A DNA stretch of 64,000 nt from Rhodocollybia butyracea (GCA_015501585.1 JADNRY010000160.1:82159-146158); one strand, 5' to 3'; shown: positions 43,653-55,900, numbered from the stretch's first letter. Program-made: numbers and translations. Notes: generated by a model not told the origin, from the sequence alone.

Positions 43653-44855
43653 ATGAAGAGTTCAATGATTAGGACCAAAGCTGTGACCAAGTCCTCTGAG
43701 AACCATTCTCCTCCAGCAAATAAAGCTTATGTTTCTGTTCCCCTTGTACCTGTAATAAATAAAAGAAGAGATGTGTCAAAATCAAAAGATGGTGATCTTG
43801 ATTTTGAAATTAGTGAAATACCAGCAAACCCGTTTCTAAACGTGAAAGATGTGTCTGAACTCCCAGTGTTAGGGATGTCAAGTGATGAGAAAGCAAGCGA
43901 GAGATTTCACCAAGTAGAGGACAAGGAGCCTGCCTATAATTTTGTTGCACCGATAGAGAAATCTGGAAATGTGCGCACCATTGTAGAAAAGATTCTTGAC
44001 AGTGAAGTCACTCTCAAAACTAGTGAACTCTTGGCTGCGGCCAAACCTATTAGAGAAGAGTTGAAAGTTAGAGTTAGTCAACAGAAGGTGCCAGTAAGGA
44101 ATGCGCCTGCCCTAGTCAAGTCCCAGTTTGAAGGGATCAGTCTAGATCACAGTGCCATAGATGTCCAAAACTTACCTACTGTGACTTGGGAAAAAGTGGA
44201 GAAAGCTAAATCCAACAATGGAAAGACTGTGTCTGCCTATGTGGTTGGTGATGTTGTTCTACAATACCTAGAAGCTCTAAGTCCAGAAGAGAAACCCAAA
44301 CAAATAGTGGTAGCCTCTGACTCACAAAGTCTAAGGTCTATTTACCCACTCTTGAATGGAAGAAATCATGTAGAGTGTCTGTTGGACTCTGGTTCACAGA
44401 TTGTATCCATATCTCAGAATCAAGCTGAGAAGTCGAGTTTAGTTTGGGACCCTGATATTGTGATTTACATGCAGAGTGCAAATAAGAGCTTAGACAAATC
44501 TTTAGGATTGGCAAGGAATGTACCATTCCTGTTTGGAGATATGACTGTATTATTACAAGTACATGTCATCAGATCCCCAGCCTATGATGTACTTTTAGGA
44601 AGGCCCTTTGACACTCTGATGCAAACTCAAATTCAGAATTATGCTGATGGAAGACAGATAGTGACCTTGAATGATCCAATGACTAGTAGAAGGTTAACCA
44701 TACCTACCTTTGCAAGAGGAACTGCTGCGATTATGACAAAAAGGCCACCAGATGTTAACATCAAGGAGAATGTAAGAGAGGAGATAAAGATGGCAAGAGA
44801 GAACTCAGACACTAAAGAAAAGGTGGAGGGTTTTCTGTTAACCTTGAGGATTTGA
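43653..44855 (+). CDS. Protease region of Ty3 element #2
   Basis: A retropepsin-like domain with VECLLDSGSQIVSIS (D-S-G catalytic motif, about 44373-44415) and YDVLLGRPFDTL (about 44584-44618) follows a variable linker. The frame ends at TGA 44853-44855 and overlaps the pol frame by a few bases; a one-base backward frameshift would join them (GGGFSVNLEDL in the pol frame). Confidence 0.8.
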   Translation: MKSSMIRTKAVTKSSENHSPPANKAYVSVPLVPVINKRRDVSKSKDGDLDFEISEIPANPFLNVKDVSELPVLGMSSDEKASERFHQVEDKEPAYNFVAPIEKSGNVRTIVEKILDSEVTLKTSELLAAAKPIREELKVRVSQQKVPVRNAPALVKSQFEGISLDHSAIDVQNLPTVTWEKVEKAKSNNGKTVSAYVVGDVVLQYLEALSPEEKPKQIVVASDSQSLRSIYPLLNGRNHVECLLDSGSQIVSISQNQAEKSSLVWDPDIVIYMQSANKSLDKSLGLARNVPFLFGDMTVLLQVHVIRSPAYDVLLGRPFDTLMQTQIQNYADGRQIVTLNDPMTSRRLTIPTFARGTAAIMTKRPPDVNIKENVREEIKMARENSDTKEKVEGFLLTLRI

Positions 44856-47800
44856 TAGAGAAAGATCAAGGAGAGGTAGCAGTCATCTTTGAAATTGACA
44901 AGTCTATGAATATAACAATTCAGGACTATTGTCTACCCAAAAGAGAAAGATTTTCTCCTGTACAACTGAGAAACGCTTACTTGGCTAAGTCCTTGCATGC
45001 AACTCAGAATGATAAAGAGGCTCAATTTACCCTGTATAATTTCTTGCATGATACCTATGAAGAAGAAAAGCCAAGCGTGGGAGTTCCGTCTGACAGTCAA
45101 TATGCCTACCAAACCGTGGAAGTTGAACTCGATGATAGACCTCCTCACTTGAGAAAACCTAGAGAAAATGGGGAAAAAGTGGAAAAACCAAAAACAATTG
45201 ATAATTTCTTTAAGTCCATTAAGGTGCCAAAAACATTTAAAAAGACTAAGTCCCTTGGGACACTAAAAAGAATAGAAAATATCAAAAAGACAAAAACAGT
45301 TGATGATACCCAGAAGAGTTTCTATTCCTCAGTTTCTGATTCCTTACCCACTCTGGGTTGTAACCCAAAAGAGCCTGTTCATCCTGTGTATAAATACAAG
45401 CCTGTTGCCAAGAAAGTTAGACCAATTGTTGGTGAACTTCCTCAACACTTCAGGATAGTGAGAAAGATAGATGGAGATCCATTGAAGGATATGCCTGAAC
45501 TTAGCAGGAATCCTCCAGATTTCACACCTACTGGGAGGTATACTCAGGAGAGGAAGGAGGTCATAGACAATGCTCATTCCGAGGATTTTCTATGGCCAGA
45601 AGAGAGAAAGTTGTTGCATCATTTTATGATGGTGCAAGAAAAAGGATTTGCATGGAATGATGAAGAGAGGGGAAAGTTCAGAGAGGACTTCTTCCCACCT
45701 GTAGAAATGCCTGTAGTCCCTCATACTCCTTGGGTCCAGAAGAATATTCCAATTCCCCCTGGTACTTATGATGAAGTATGTAAAGTTGTTAGGACTAAGA
45801 TGGAGGCAGGAGTGTTTGAACCTTCAAACTCATCTTATAGATCAAGATGGTTTGGAGTTCTCAAGAAAGATGGAAAGTCAATAAGGATTGTACAGAGTTT
45901 AGAGCCATTGAATGCAGTTACCATACAACACTCTGGATTACCTCCTGCAACAGATGAGTTAGCAGAACAATTTGCTGGCTACTCCTGTGGAGCAATCTTA
46001 GATATGTATGTGGGTTATGATGAGAGGACACTAGCAGAGTCATCTAGGGACTTGACAACTTTCCAGACGCCTTATGGAGCACTTAGGTTAACCACCTTAC
46101 CCATGGGTTGGACCAATTCAGTCCCTATATTCCATGATGATGTTACCTATATGTTGAGAGAAGAGATCCCCCATGTCACAAGACCTTACATTGATGATGT
46201 TCCAATTAAGGGTCCTAAGACAAGGTATGAATTACCTAATGGAGGATATGAAACTATCCCTGAAAATCCTGGTATACGCAGATTTGTCTGGGAGCACTTT
46301 CAGAATGTGAATAGAGTAGTTCAAAGAGTAAAGTACTGTGGAGGTACCTTCTCTGGATTTAAAGCAAGCATTTGTTGTTCAGAGTTTAAAGTTGTTGGAT
46401 ACAGATGTAGCTATGAGGGAAGAATTGTAGACCCAGACTTGATGGGAGTTATTGAGAGATGGGGACCTTGTAAAAATATCTCTGATGTCAGGAGCTTCTT
46501 AGGAACGACTGGGGTCTGTAGAATGTTTGTCAAGAACTATGCAAAAATTGCAGAACCTATCAATAGACTCAGAAAGGAGGGGGTGCCCTTTGAATGGACG
46601 TCTGAACAGCAGAAAGCTATGGATAACTTGAAGCAGGCAATTAGGGAGTCCCCTGCACTTAGGAAAATTGACTATACTAGTCCAGAACCTGTAATTCTGT
46701 CGGTTGATAGTTCCTTTAAGGGAGTGGGATTCTACATTGCACAACAGGATGATGAGACCCGAAAAAGGCATTACGCGAGATTTGGGTCCATCACCTACAA
46801 TGACAGGGAAGCCAGGTTTTCACAACCTAAGAGAGAGTTGTATGGTCTATACAGAGCCTTATTTGCTTGTAAGTATTGGCTCTTTGGAATTAGAAATTTA
46901 AAAGTTGAGGTGGATGCAAAATTCATTAAGGGGATGATCCAACACCCTGATGAGGTGCCAAACGCGGCCATCAACAGGTGGATTGAACAGATCCTGATGT
47001 ACCACTTTGATCTTAGACATATTCCAGGAAGGTTACATGGATCTGATGGATTGTCTAGAAGAGACTGGGAAATTGGAGATGAAGTGTATTATAACCCTGA
47101 GCTGGAGTATCAGGCGGATGAGAAGTCTTGCACTTTCTCCTTTGAAGGTGGAATAGATACCACCATCCCCTGGGAAGAGTTTAAAGATGAGATTGATACC
47201 CGTACTGGTTTCCTTCATGAAATTGCGGAGTCTGTACAAGACTTTGTGAAAACTGCAGAGGATGCTAGTATGAAAGAACAGTTTTTGAGAGGAAAGATTG
47301 CACAGGAGGATACCTCCACTGCACCTTTGCTTGCAGCCCTTCCACAGGCTGTCAAGCCACAGCCTTATATTAGCGAGGAAAAGTATGAAGAAGGACACAG
47401 ATCAGAGAGAGGTAAAGAGCAGGACAACAGGCTCCTCAGTGTAAGGACCTGGTTAAAAGACCCTGCTTGGAAGCCAGATTTTGTGAAAGACAATGAGAAC
47501 CACTATTTGAACTTCAAACAATTTGCCAGACAATTCTTCTTGAAAGATGACAAGTTGTACAAAAGGGATATTGAGGGTAAACATTGTCTAGTTGTGGGGA
47601 AGGAACACAGAATGTCAATGATGAAAGCGGCTCATGATAGTCTTGGGCACAGGGGTGTCTTTGCCACTAAAGCTTTGTTATCTGAGAGATTCTGGTGGCC
47701 TGAACTAGATAGAGATGCCAACTGGTATGTGAAGACATGCCACTTGTGTCAGGAAAGATTGAAAGAATTGATTAGGACCCCGCCTAAGCTTACATCCACC

Positions 47801-48898
47801 CCTTCTATTTTACAAGTCCTTCATGCAGACACTATGCATATGCCAAAGTCAAATAATAAAAAGTACTTTGTGCATGGCAGGTGCCATGTTTCAAGTTGGA
47901 TGGAGGGGAGGGCACTCCAGAAAGAAACTGGAAAAGCAATTGGTGATTGGATGTTTGAGGACATTATATGCAGATGGGGGTGTCTAGCTGTAATCTACAC
48001 AGATAATGGTCCACCATTTGTAAATGCACTTAAATATTTGTCAGAGAGATATGGAATCAAAGGGATTAGGATTGCTCCCTATAATTCACAAGCTAATGGG
48101 AAGATAGAGAGACCACACTGGGATGTCAGACAGGCCCTTTACAAGGCTGCCAATGGTATCCAATCTAAGTGGGCTTTCCATGTCTCAGAAGTGATGTGGG
48201 CTGATAGAATTACTGTTAGAAAGAGATTGGGTTGTTCCCCCTTCTTTGCCATGACAGGAGCACACCCAGTCCTCCCCTTTGACATCATGCAAGCAACTTG
48301 GCTCATGCAAGTGCCAGGACATGTACTTAGTACTACTGAGTTAATTGGACTTAGAGCCAGAGCTCTGTCTCTGCATGCAGACCATGTTAAAGATATAATG
48401 AGTTCCATAGACCATGAGAAGAGAGAAAGAACACTAAGATATGAGAAGATGCATGCTCACACTATCAAAAGCTTTGACTTCAAACCAGGGAACCTTGTAC
48501 TAGTGAGAAATTCACAAGTGGAGAACTCCCTTAATGCTAAAATGATGCCAAGATGGTGGGGCCCCTGCATAATTATTAGAAAGACCAAGGGAGGAGCTTA
48601 TGTAGTTGCCGAAATGGATGGATCAGTTTTTCAAAACAAGATCTCACCATTTCGGGTCAGGCCTTACAACGCCCGGCATAAAATTACACTTCCCGAGAAT
48701 CTATCTACACTTACGGGACTTACTCCCGAGGAACTCGAAAGAATTGTTCAAGGGCCAGAGCCCAGCGAGAAAGATGTTAGTTCCGAAGAGTCCAAAATAA
48801 TTTCAGAAGAAGTTAATTTTGAGTTTGATTGGATCAGTGATTATGAATATGATAACACGATCACCAGAGCCGAGGATCAGAGGCAAACGAGAAAATGA
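44852..48898 (+). CDS. Pol polyprotein (RT, RNase H, integrase) of Ty3 element #2, intact
   Basis: 1348 codons without a stop. RT: FGVLKKDGKSIRIVQSLEPLN, AILDMYVGYDER (catalytic Asp), LTTLPMGWTNSVPIF, and RPYIDDVPIKG (Y-I-D-D at about 46188-46199). RNase H: ILSVDSSFKGVGFYIAQQ (about 46693), RELYGLYRALFACKYWLFG, and RHIPGRLHGSDGLSR. Integrase: H-H-C-C finger HDSLGHRG..C..C at about 47630-47755, then the D,D,E core LHADTMHMPK, VIYTDNGPPFVN and NGKIERPHWD (about 47820-48120). C-terminal GPY/F-like module RWWGPCIIIRKTKGGAYVV. A likely autonomous pol. Confidence 0.95.
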   Translation: MIEKDQGEVAVIFEIDKSMNITIQDYCLPKRERFSPVQLRNAYLAKSLHATQNDKEAQFTLYNFLHDTYEEEKPSVGVPSDSQYAYQTVEVELDDRPPHLRKPRENGEKVEKPKTIDNFFKSIKVPKTFKKTKSLGTLKRIENIKKTKTVDDTQKSFYSSVSDSLPTLGCNPKEPVHPVYKYKPVAKKVRPIVGELPQHFRIVRKIDGDPLKDMPELSRNPPDFTPTGRYTQERKEVIDNAHSEDFLWPEERKLLHHFMMVQEKGFAWNDEERGKFREDFFPPVEMPVVPHTPWVQKNIPIPPGTYDEVCKVVRTKMEAGVFEPSNSSYRSRWFGVLKKDGKSIRIVQSLEPLNAVTIQHSGLPPATDELAEQFAGYSCGAILDMYVGYDERTLAESSRDLTTFQTPYGALRLTTLPMGWTNSVPIFHDDVTYMLREEIPHVTRPYIDDVPIKGPKTRYELPNGGYETIPENPGIRRFVWEHFQNVNRVVQRVKYCGGTFSGFKASICCSEFKVVGYRCSYEGRIVDPDLMGVIERWGPCKNISDVRSFLGTTGVCRMFVKNYAKIAEPINRLRKEGVPFEWTSEQQKAMDNLKQAIRESPALRKIDYTSPEPVILSVDSSFKGVGFYIAQQDDETRKRHYARFGSITYNDREARFSQPKRELYGLYRALFACKYWLFGIRNLKVEVDAKFIKGMIQHPDEVPNAAINRWIEQILMYHFDLRHIPGRLHGSDGLSRRDWEIGDEVYYNPELEYQADEKSCTFSFEGGIDTTIPWEEFKDEIDTRTGFLHEIAESVQDFVKTAEDASMKEQFLRGKIAQEDTSTAPLLAALPQAVKPQPYISEEKYEEGHRSERGKEQDNRLLSVRTWLKDPAWKPDFVKDNENHYLNFKQFARQFFLKDDKLYKRDIEGKHCLVVGKEHRMSMMKAAHDSLGHRGVFATKALLSERFWWPELDRDANWYVKTCHLCQERLKELIRTPPKLTSTPSILQVLHADTMHMPKSNNKKYFVHGRCHVSSWMEGRALQKETGKAIGDWMFEDIICRWGCLAVIYTDNGPPFVNALKYLSERYGIKGIRIAPYNSQANGKIERPHWDVRQALYKAANGIQSKWAFHVSEVMWADRITVRKRLGCSPFFAMTGAHPVLPFDIMQATWLMQVPGHVLSTTELIGLRARALSLHADHVKDIMSSIDHEKRERTLRYEKMHAHTIKSFDFKPGNLVLVRNSQVENSLNAKMMPRWWGPCIIIRKTKGGAYVVAEMDGSVFQNKISPFRVRPYNARHKITLPENLSTLTGLTPEELERIVQGPEPSEKDVSSEESKIISEEVNFEFDWISDYEYDNTITRAEDQRQTRK

Positions 48899-49500
48899 TT
48901 AAGCGAGGAGACCAAGTCAAGGATACGAATCTTGAAGAAGGGCGGGTGGAATTCCTTGTCTGCGAGGAAATGAACACAGTACTCTGCAGGAAGGAAACAA
49001 GCCTAAAAGAGAGACGATTGGTGAATAGACTATAAAAGAGGAAAAAGACAGTCACGCACAGTCTTCTCGCACATATCCGTAGCCATTCCAGCAAAAGAAT
49101 AAAAGTTGGAGGCATATCCGGAAGACTCAGCGAGTTTCTTGTTGTATTCCTGAAAGGCCGAGAGAATCTCAGCTTTAAGAGCCAAATACTCTGGACTAGA
49201 CATAGCAGCAGGCGTAGACATCTTGGATAGACGAGTTTAGTAGCGAGCAGCGAGAAGTTGGGAGGCAAGATTCAATGGGCCATGGAAAAGTCGCTGAAAA
49301 GTCTTAAATACTCAAAGAAAATGACTTAGAGGGCGTAAAACTTACTGCGGCTCAAAGATACTGCTGAAAACAAATCCGCACGCAAAAAGAATAGGCCGAC
49401 GTGGTGACCAGACCCCGGAGAAAACCCATCGTATCTTGGGGAAGGGTGTGAAAGATAAAAAGAAGAACTGGGGACAGTTCAGATTTAAGTAAGGGGGAGA
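48899..49500. other. Untranslated 3' region of Ty3 element #2
   Basis: Between the pol stop and the 3' LTR. Open frames on the minus strand around 48861-49268 are weak. The segment ends with the polypurine tract. Confidence 0.4.
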
Positions 49501-51012
49501 TGACACGCCGAAAATTCAAGCGAAAATGTCATCATTTAAAAGACCCCATGAAACACGTCACGTCACTACCTAGGGTACGTTATGTATTAGACACTTTGAA
49601 GGTCCACTTCAGGTATCTAGTATGTAGAAACCCATTTGAAGGGAGATACACTATGTTTTAAGAGGCTACATTACTGTGCAAGGATGCATCGTTGACCCAC
49701 AAACTCAAAATCAATCAAATTGATTTACCTAGATTGATTTAGGCTTGCCAGATCTAAAGTCTATTCAATTAATACTACCTACTACAAAAAGTCCTATACA
49801 GGGATATACAAGACAGGATTAGAATAGATGAAGAGAGACGAATGAGGGCAAGCATAATGCGAACCCATATCCGTTTAAAGTAAGAGGATCGAAGCACTGG
49901 TTCCCTGGAACGAACTACAGAGAGAAACTAGACGATTAGTGATGAATTAGGCGCCGGGGATCAAAGTGGCCCGGCGCCGGCAGTAAAAGAAAGGCGGGGC
50001 GCGTCCTAGCGACGTGCCTATAATAAAATTTATTCGGACCGACCTACGGGATGGTCCACATGTATACAAGTACCCGGTAGGACCCGGGAGGAGAAGAGAA
50101 AAGGGGAGATACGGAACGACGCCGCAAACTTGAACCGCGGGACGGACGGACCGCCCGGCGCTTAAAGCGCATCAGAGTCGAACCACTCATCGGGAATGCA
50201 TCGTTCTTCCCTCCCCTCTGTTACTTATTAAATAAAAGATGTAGAAAAGGTGTAATATGGGTAGAGGACCCATGAGACAATGATATAGAGCCCTGGGGAC
50301 AGTGTAGGAACCAGGAGAACACCTACAAGCTCACTTATGGCTTAAAAGGGCAACATGAGATTTATCTTCTTGGCTCTTGGCAAGCCAAGAGAGTCTTACC
50401 AACCCATGGTACCTTAATTAAGAAAATTTCAAGGACCTAGGAGTATAAAAAGGCAAGGAAATGAAGAGAAAAGCATTCTTTCTTACCCCCACCAGGTGTA
50501 GCAGCTCCTTATCAGGCTACTACTAAAAGATTGAATTGATATAAAGACTGGGATTTACAGAGAGAAATTGACAAGCAATTGAACTTGAGTAAAGAGACAG
50601 AAAGAGATTCAGTGTGAACTGAGTGCAGAGAAGTTAAGACAAAGACTTGGAAAGGACTTTGAATATTATTTTCAAACCACAGTTAGGCTGCAGTCAGAGC
50701 TCTGTCTGAGTTATAGGGACACCCTCTGGTCAGTTGTGACTTGTGTTAATTTGTGATTTTACCAAGGGACTTAGGAATAGTATTTGTTTGACAGCTCAGA
50801 GCTTGGGGATCAGCTTAAATAAGTCTGTACTTTGAAAGGGAAGGCACTTAGTGAAATAACACTCAGTGTAGCAAGGAAGCACTTGAATAGATTGAAGTTT
50901 TAAATAAATATTATTTGGCTGAACTAAAAACCCAAACTGAGTAATAAGTTGTGTGTGTGTTTGGTGTGGTTGTGTAAGCCATTTCTAAGTTCACCCCAGT
51001 TTAGACCTCTCA
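49501..51012 (+). repeat. 3' LTR of Ty3 element #2
   Basis: Begins TGACACGCCGAAAATTC and ends GACCTCTCA; about 15 substitutions or small indels relative to the 5' LTR, many of them C/T or A/G. Confidence 0.9.
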
Positions 51013-51719
51013 GCGCCAGTAGTATAAATGAACAGTATACACAAAGATTGAATAATTTGTTGCATAAAACTTGCCATAAAATAATAAACTACTACTAATA
51101 GGCAGATCTATGTGGGATATACAGTCCCAAACATCTCCCTCCATATCTCCCCAAGTATCCCCAAGTATCTCCCACCACTATCCATCGCAAATCGCCGCCG
51201 GCCGGCCCGTAAGGTCACATGATATTTTAGAGCCAGCTCGAAAATATCACGTGGTCTTGCAGGAAACCTGTTCAGTTCTGAGTTCATGAACAGAGTAAAC
51301 GGTTGATTATACTATTTAGAATGCAGTGAACAGTTCAAACAAAAGCTCTTTTGACGTGCCAGTAATATAGAAGAAAAGTCTTTATGCCATAAGTTGACAA
51401 AGAGACAAAAAGCAATTGCAAGTGAAATGGTGCGGCAACGTTTGTTTTCCTTTTTCTCAGATACTCAGTTCAGGTTTAAGGTAGTGGTGGTGGTGGTAAG
51501 GAGTGTGACAATTGAGACATCGGTACCTGCAGGAAGCAAATGTTCTTCGCAGAGGTATGTCTTCTTATAGCGCCTACATATGTTCTTTCAAGGACGGCAC
51601 CCTTTGGTGTTTGTAGTAGTATTGTATTTTAACCGAGGCTACAAGAAAAATTCGGATTACAGGCCTGCCAAGAGGAAAATTGCCCTTTGAGTGAGGGTAA
51701 CTGTGTTTAACAAATTGTC
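51013..51719. other. Spacer with CACGTG palindrome
   Basis: No gene seen. Contains CTCCCCAAGTATCC repeats at 51145-51175, the palindrome at 51214 and a GTGGTGGTGGTGG run at 51485-51498. Confidence 0.35.
51214..51253 (+). promoter_or_regulatory. Dispersed CACGTG palindrome, copy 2
   Basis: TCACATGATATTTT / AAAATATCACGTGG arms flank AGAGCCAGCTCG, in the same orientation as copy 1; about 500 bp upstream of the plus-strand gene region at 51720. Confidence 0.6.
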
Positions 51720-52786
51720 ATGCTACTTATATTTGAATTTGTCTATCAGTCATCAATATGTCCATTTATATCAACTGGTATATTAAATGATAGTGTTTCC
51801 TGGCCTCTGACTCAGAGTCTCTGCTTTTGCACAAAGAGCCTGTTCATCCACAACCTTTCTTTATCTACTTTGGACATCTCCTTCAATAAAGGCCCTTTTC
51901 CCCTGTTAAACCAATGCTTTGTCCAAAACAAAGGACATGGTCCAAGAGCCGAACTTAACACCTCCACAAGACGTATGTGCGGTACCGATTCTCAGGTGTT
52001 CAAAGAGCCTTTACTCACTTCCAAAATTAGGTCTCTGTCAACCCTTATAAGTGGCAAGAGCAAAATTCATCTCCTTGTTCTTATGAACCTCAATTCTGCC
52101 GGAACGACTGTGGTCATCACGCCAAAGGTCAAGTCTTCACTTCCAATTCAGCCAGTCATCCCACCTCAGGCTACTGGTTCCACAGAAACCAATTTGCATG
52201 ATCCAGAACTCGAGTCTAATACCGCCAGGCATATTCTGGTGATCCAAGCTACTCAATCATTGGGTATGTGGATTCATGTTTATTTAAAAGTCAATTGTCA
52301 TAATTTGTATGCAGCCCCACAAGAATGCCATCTCAGCAGCAAAGGTCCACTCCTCAAGAGAGCGTGACAGCATATGCGTATGCCTATCTCAATTCCCGCA
52401 AAGTTACTGGGAAAGATATATGGACTGAGTGGTTCATGCACCACAGCACCAAATACTTGCGAACTCCGCCGCCTAATTGTCCTGGTCACCTCCAAAACCA
52501 CACCTTATTTGTACTGGTCAACCCTGACATTGAGGCAGACATCCGAGCCCGTAGACCACCAGAGGTAGTGGGTCTACCCCCAAAGCTATTGCAGTGCCTC
52601 ACGGTATGGGTATGGAAAGACAGTTTGCAGGGGTGGCAAACGATCCAATATGGTGATGTCGAAATCATCAATGGCGAGCAGATGGCCCTGTCCTTGGGTG
52701 GCATTTCCGGGATTGAGCCCTGCTGGATACCTTTCGTGAGTTTGTCGAAAGAGGACTTTGTGAGGCCTTGGAGAAGATCGTGTTGA
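51720..52786 (+). CDS. Unknown multi-exon gene, convergent with the Tnp2 transposase
   Basis: Coding-like segments in 51840-52260 (VVITPKVKSSLPIQPVIPP..) and 52310-52786 (RMPSQQQRSTPQESVTAYAY.. then WTEWFMHHSTKYLRTPPPNCPGHLQNHTLF.. and GDVEIINGEQMALSLGGISG) are joined by an intron of about 50 nt with donor GTATGT near 52264 and acceptor GTATGCAG near 52314. It ends at TGA 52784-52786. No domain recognised; it could be a second gene of the same transposon as the Tnp2 transposase or an unrelated host gene. Confidence 0.4.
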
Positions 52787-52905
52787 ATTACCTTTATGGA
52801 GGAAAAACGTCTCTTGCTATGGCCTCTGTTGTTGCTAATTGTTGTACTCATGACACTTAGTATTCCAAAAATAGCTAAAATCTACCTACAGACTAAACAG
52901 TAACC

Positions 52906-55900
52906 TCAAGGTCCTTTTCTACCTCTATCGAGAGACCAAACAATCGCAGTAACAGGTTTGGTAAATTTCCTATACATATTTGGGTAACTTTCCTTCTTCA
53001 GCTTGCGAGCCACAAGATGGCAGATAAGATGGTGTGATTCAATTATATGAAAATTATTGGAGAGTTCTTGCAAAACAATGTTTGCACAAAGAAGGGAACA
53101 AGGAGCCTTTGAGTATGGATTCCACTTCTGCTGTGCTCTGGACAGAGCAGTATGATGATTCACCCTAAAGAACATTTGCAGTACATTCTGCAAGGGAACC
53201 TGCCAAATTCCTGTGATACATCCTGTAGCTGTGAGACCACCTCCCTGAGGAACGTAGTAATATACGTGGCTGGAAGATTCTCTGGAGCTTTGGCAGTGAT
53301 AATTTTTATTCTCGAATGTGTAGTTTCGGAGAGAGTGAACAGCAGTTGGGAGAATCAAAGTGTGACAATGATGAACACTAATTGAGTATGCAGAACAATA
53401 CTGTTGACCAGCAAGGTTCAGGTAGTTGAGAGTAGCTGTATAAAGGTCGACGTCAAAATTGGGCCGGTTTGCTTTTACGAGAAACGCCGCAACCTCAGCA
53501 TCAGTCATCGCTTGGGCAGGATGCAAAAAGTTGTAAACATTGTCTGGTTCCAAGATTTCTGACAGCTCCTTTCTACCAAATTTGTCAGAATTGCTTTCGT
53601 GAAGCATCGCATTGAGTTTGGATCGCCAAGAAAACTGGCGCATCATGGTGAATTCCATATCCACTACATATGACCTTAGCAAATAATCTCAAGGTTTGTA
53701 TGCGAGGCTTACCAAAGTGGTTGTTTGTTGGAATGTTTGCGAGCTCTCCATTGAGTCTTTCACCTGGAAATTCACTCAATGTTGACAATGGTCCCCAGAA
53801 TTTAAGCTGCTCTGGATAGTGTTCGGCATAGTGATGATTGGGTAGGAAGTGGAAGTCAGGGTAAACATGTTGTCTTGAAGCAATGTAGGAGCAATAGTGT
53901 TTACGGAACATATCAGCGTCAGCATTTGAGGTAGAATAGGAAGCAATGAGGTTGACAGCAGCAACCAAATCACAAAAATTTTCCAATCTCCTCATTTCAG
54001 CCTCATTTCCATTAAACCATAGCTCTGGAATGATGAGGGGGAAAATGACAGTGAAAAGAATGAGAAGTTTGTGTGCTTTGAGTTTGCTATGCTTAGCCTC
54101 CCCTAGGTTACGTCACGGAGGACGCTCAACCCAAGAAGGAAGCATCACATCTCCAATACATTCACAAATAGCTTCCACTTGTTGCTTTGTAAATTTGAAT
54201 GCACCCTCTGGCATTTCGAAAAAATCTGGATCCTCCTTGTAACCATTGTCGGGTTCCTCCAACATCTCACTGTAAGTCCTATCCAACCTAGGTACAGAAG
54301 AGTCCTGTAAAACTTCCCTGTAAAACTCACCCGAAAACGGAATGGTTTGCGGAAAGACTTCCGCCTCGTCGTCTGTCTCTTCCTCCTCCCTTTCCACCTC
54401 TGCCTCATCACTGTCTCCATTTTCGCCGCTGTCTTCATCTCCATCCTGATCAGATGACCATTCCATTTCAACATCAACGTCGCTGCTCAGACTTTCGAGC
54501 TCTGACCATGCTTCTGCGGTATCAGCATCGGAGAATTTTTCATCCGCTTGTTTTTCCGCAATCAGCTTCACAACCTCTTTCTTCCTACCCAAGCCCCAGA
54601 TGTTTCGGAGATGGTCTTCCAGAATTCCCTCAAGGATGTTATGCATAAACCCAAGAATAGTATGGAGGACTGGATTCCAGTTTGGCAAGTCATGCATTGG
54701 AGTCCAGCGCACGCTATTAGTGGTGAACAAGTGTTTTTTTCCTTGTACAGTTTCTGTTTCTTTCCATGCAAGAGCTTGCTGACAAACGGTTTCTCCGGTC
54801 CTAGGCACCCAGGACGCGTAGTCAAACTCCTGTAAATCTTGGAAGGGACAGAGGCAATAAGTGCAGAAGAAGGAAGAAGTTGGAGAACCAAATCCTGTGA
54901 TTTTTTTTTGCTGGCTTGGAGATCTGCGATGGTCATATACGATCGAGCGGCAATAGAAATACCACTGGGGTGAGTACTGGTTCAAATTCTCTTTCCGGGA
55001 AGATCAAATGGGAGAAGACTGTCCCGTAAAACGTCCAAGACGTGACTAATAGTCCAGACCGTCGGTCCGTCTGCAGGCATCATAGCAAGAATGAAGACGT
55101 TCTCAGACAGAAAGCAAATTTCCAAAGAAAGATTAAGACAGTAGAGGACAATGGCACCGCAAGAGATTGTTTTGCCTAATAACACTATCAGTGGAGCTTG
55201 AGTAAGAGCCGAGTTGCAACGTACCAGCTATTTTGTGACCCAAGGGATTAAACCAATCCAGGTAGATGGCAAATGCAAGATGATACGGAGACTTCAGAAA
55301 GTTCCGCATATGCTCTTGCCAAGCAGGACTGTCATATATGTTTCGCATCCACTCACCTGGCCTCCAGTTTCCTTGACTTCTGCTGTAGGTCTGATGGAGG
55401 CAAGCCTCGATCTTTGGCCATGAGAGAAGGTATTCCAACCAAGATTCAAACGATTGCGTGGTGTAGAGGCAGTATGGAACTCGCTTCCTCCCATTTTGAG
55501 TCTCTTTGGTCCTGAATAGGGGTGTTTTACACTTTCAACCTTTTGGTGACTTTTTGAAGTTACACAGTCGAAGTTGCGTGTCTGCAGGAAAATGTTTAAA
55601 ACATTTTGGACAGCAGACATTTCGGATTAGATGGGGATCAAGATCCAAGATGGAATACACAGTGCGTGTATCTAGTCGAATACCCATGATGGGTGAAGGC
55701 TGAGGTACCTGTAACCCCAAGCCCTTTAGCGCAAGATAGATGAGGTAGACTGTGGAAGAAATGATGAGACGGAAGGCTCAAAGAGTGATATTTGCCGTGT
55801 CCCGGCTTACTCCTTTACAAAGTACAAGCCAAGCCACTACCAAGTAGCACAGATAATAGATTGGTTCTATTACTGAAACTTATATCACTACTTGTTCACT

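Larger units (their letters stand above)
40146..51012 (+). mobile_element. Ty3/gypsy LTR retrotransposon #2, young, long LTRs
   Basis: LTRs of 1508 and 1512 bp (40146-41653; 49501-51012) differ at only about 1 percent of positions. The primer-binding region starts right after the 5' LTR (TGGAGCCCACCGCGAG). A polypurine tract AAGTAAGGGGGAGA precedes the 3' LTR. The coding region has gag, protease and a 1348-codon pol frame. No 5-bp TSD is visible (left TACGC, right GCGCC), which suggests recombination between elements or altered flanks. Confidence 0.9.

Noticed and set aside
48861..49268. 135-codon open frame antisense to the end of pol and the 3' region
   Set aside because: Mostly antisense to coding or untranslated sequence of the retroelement, with no domain.
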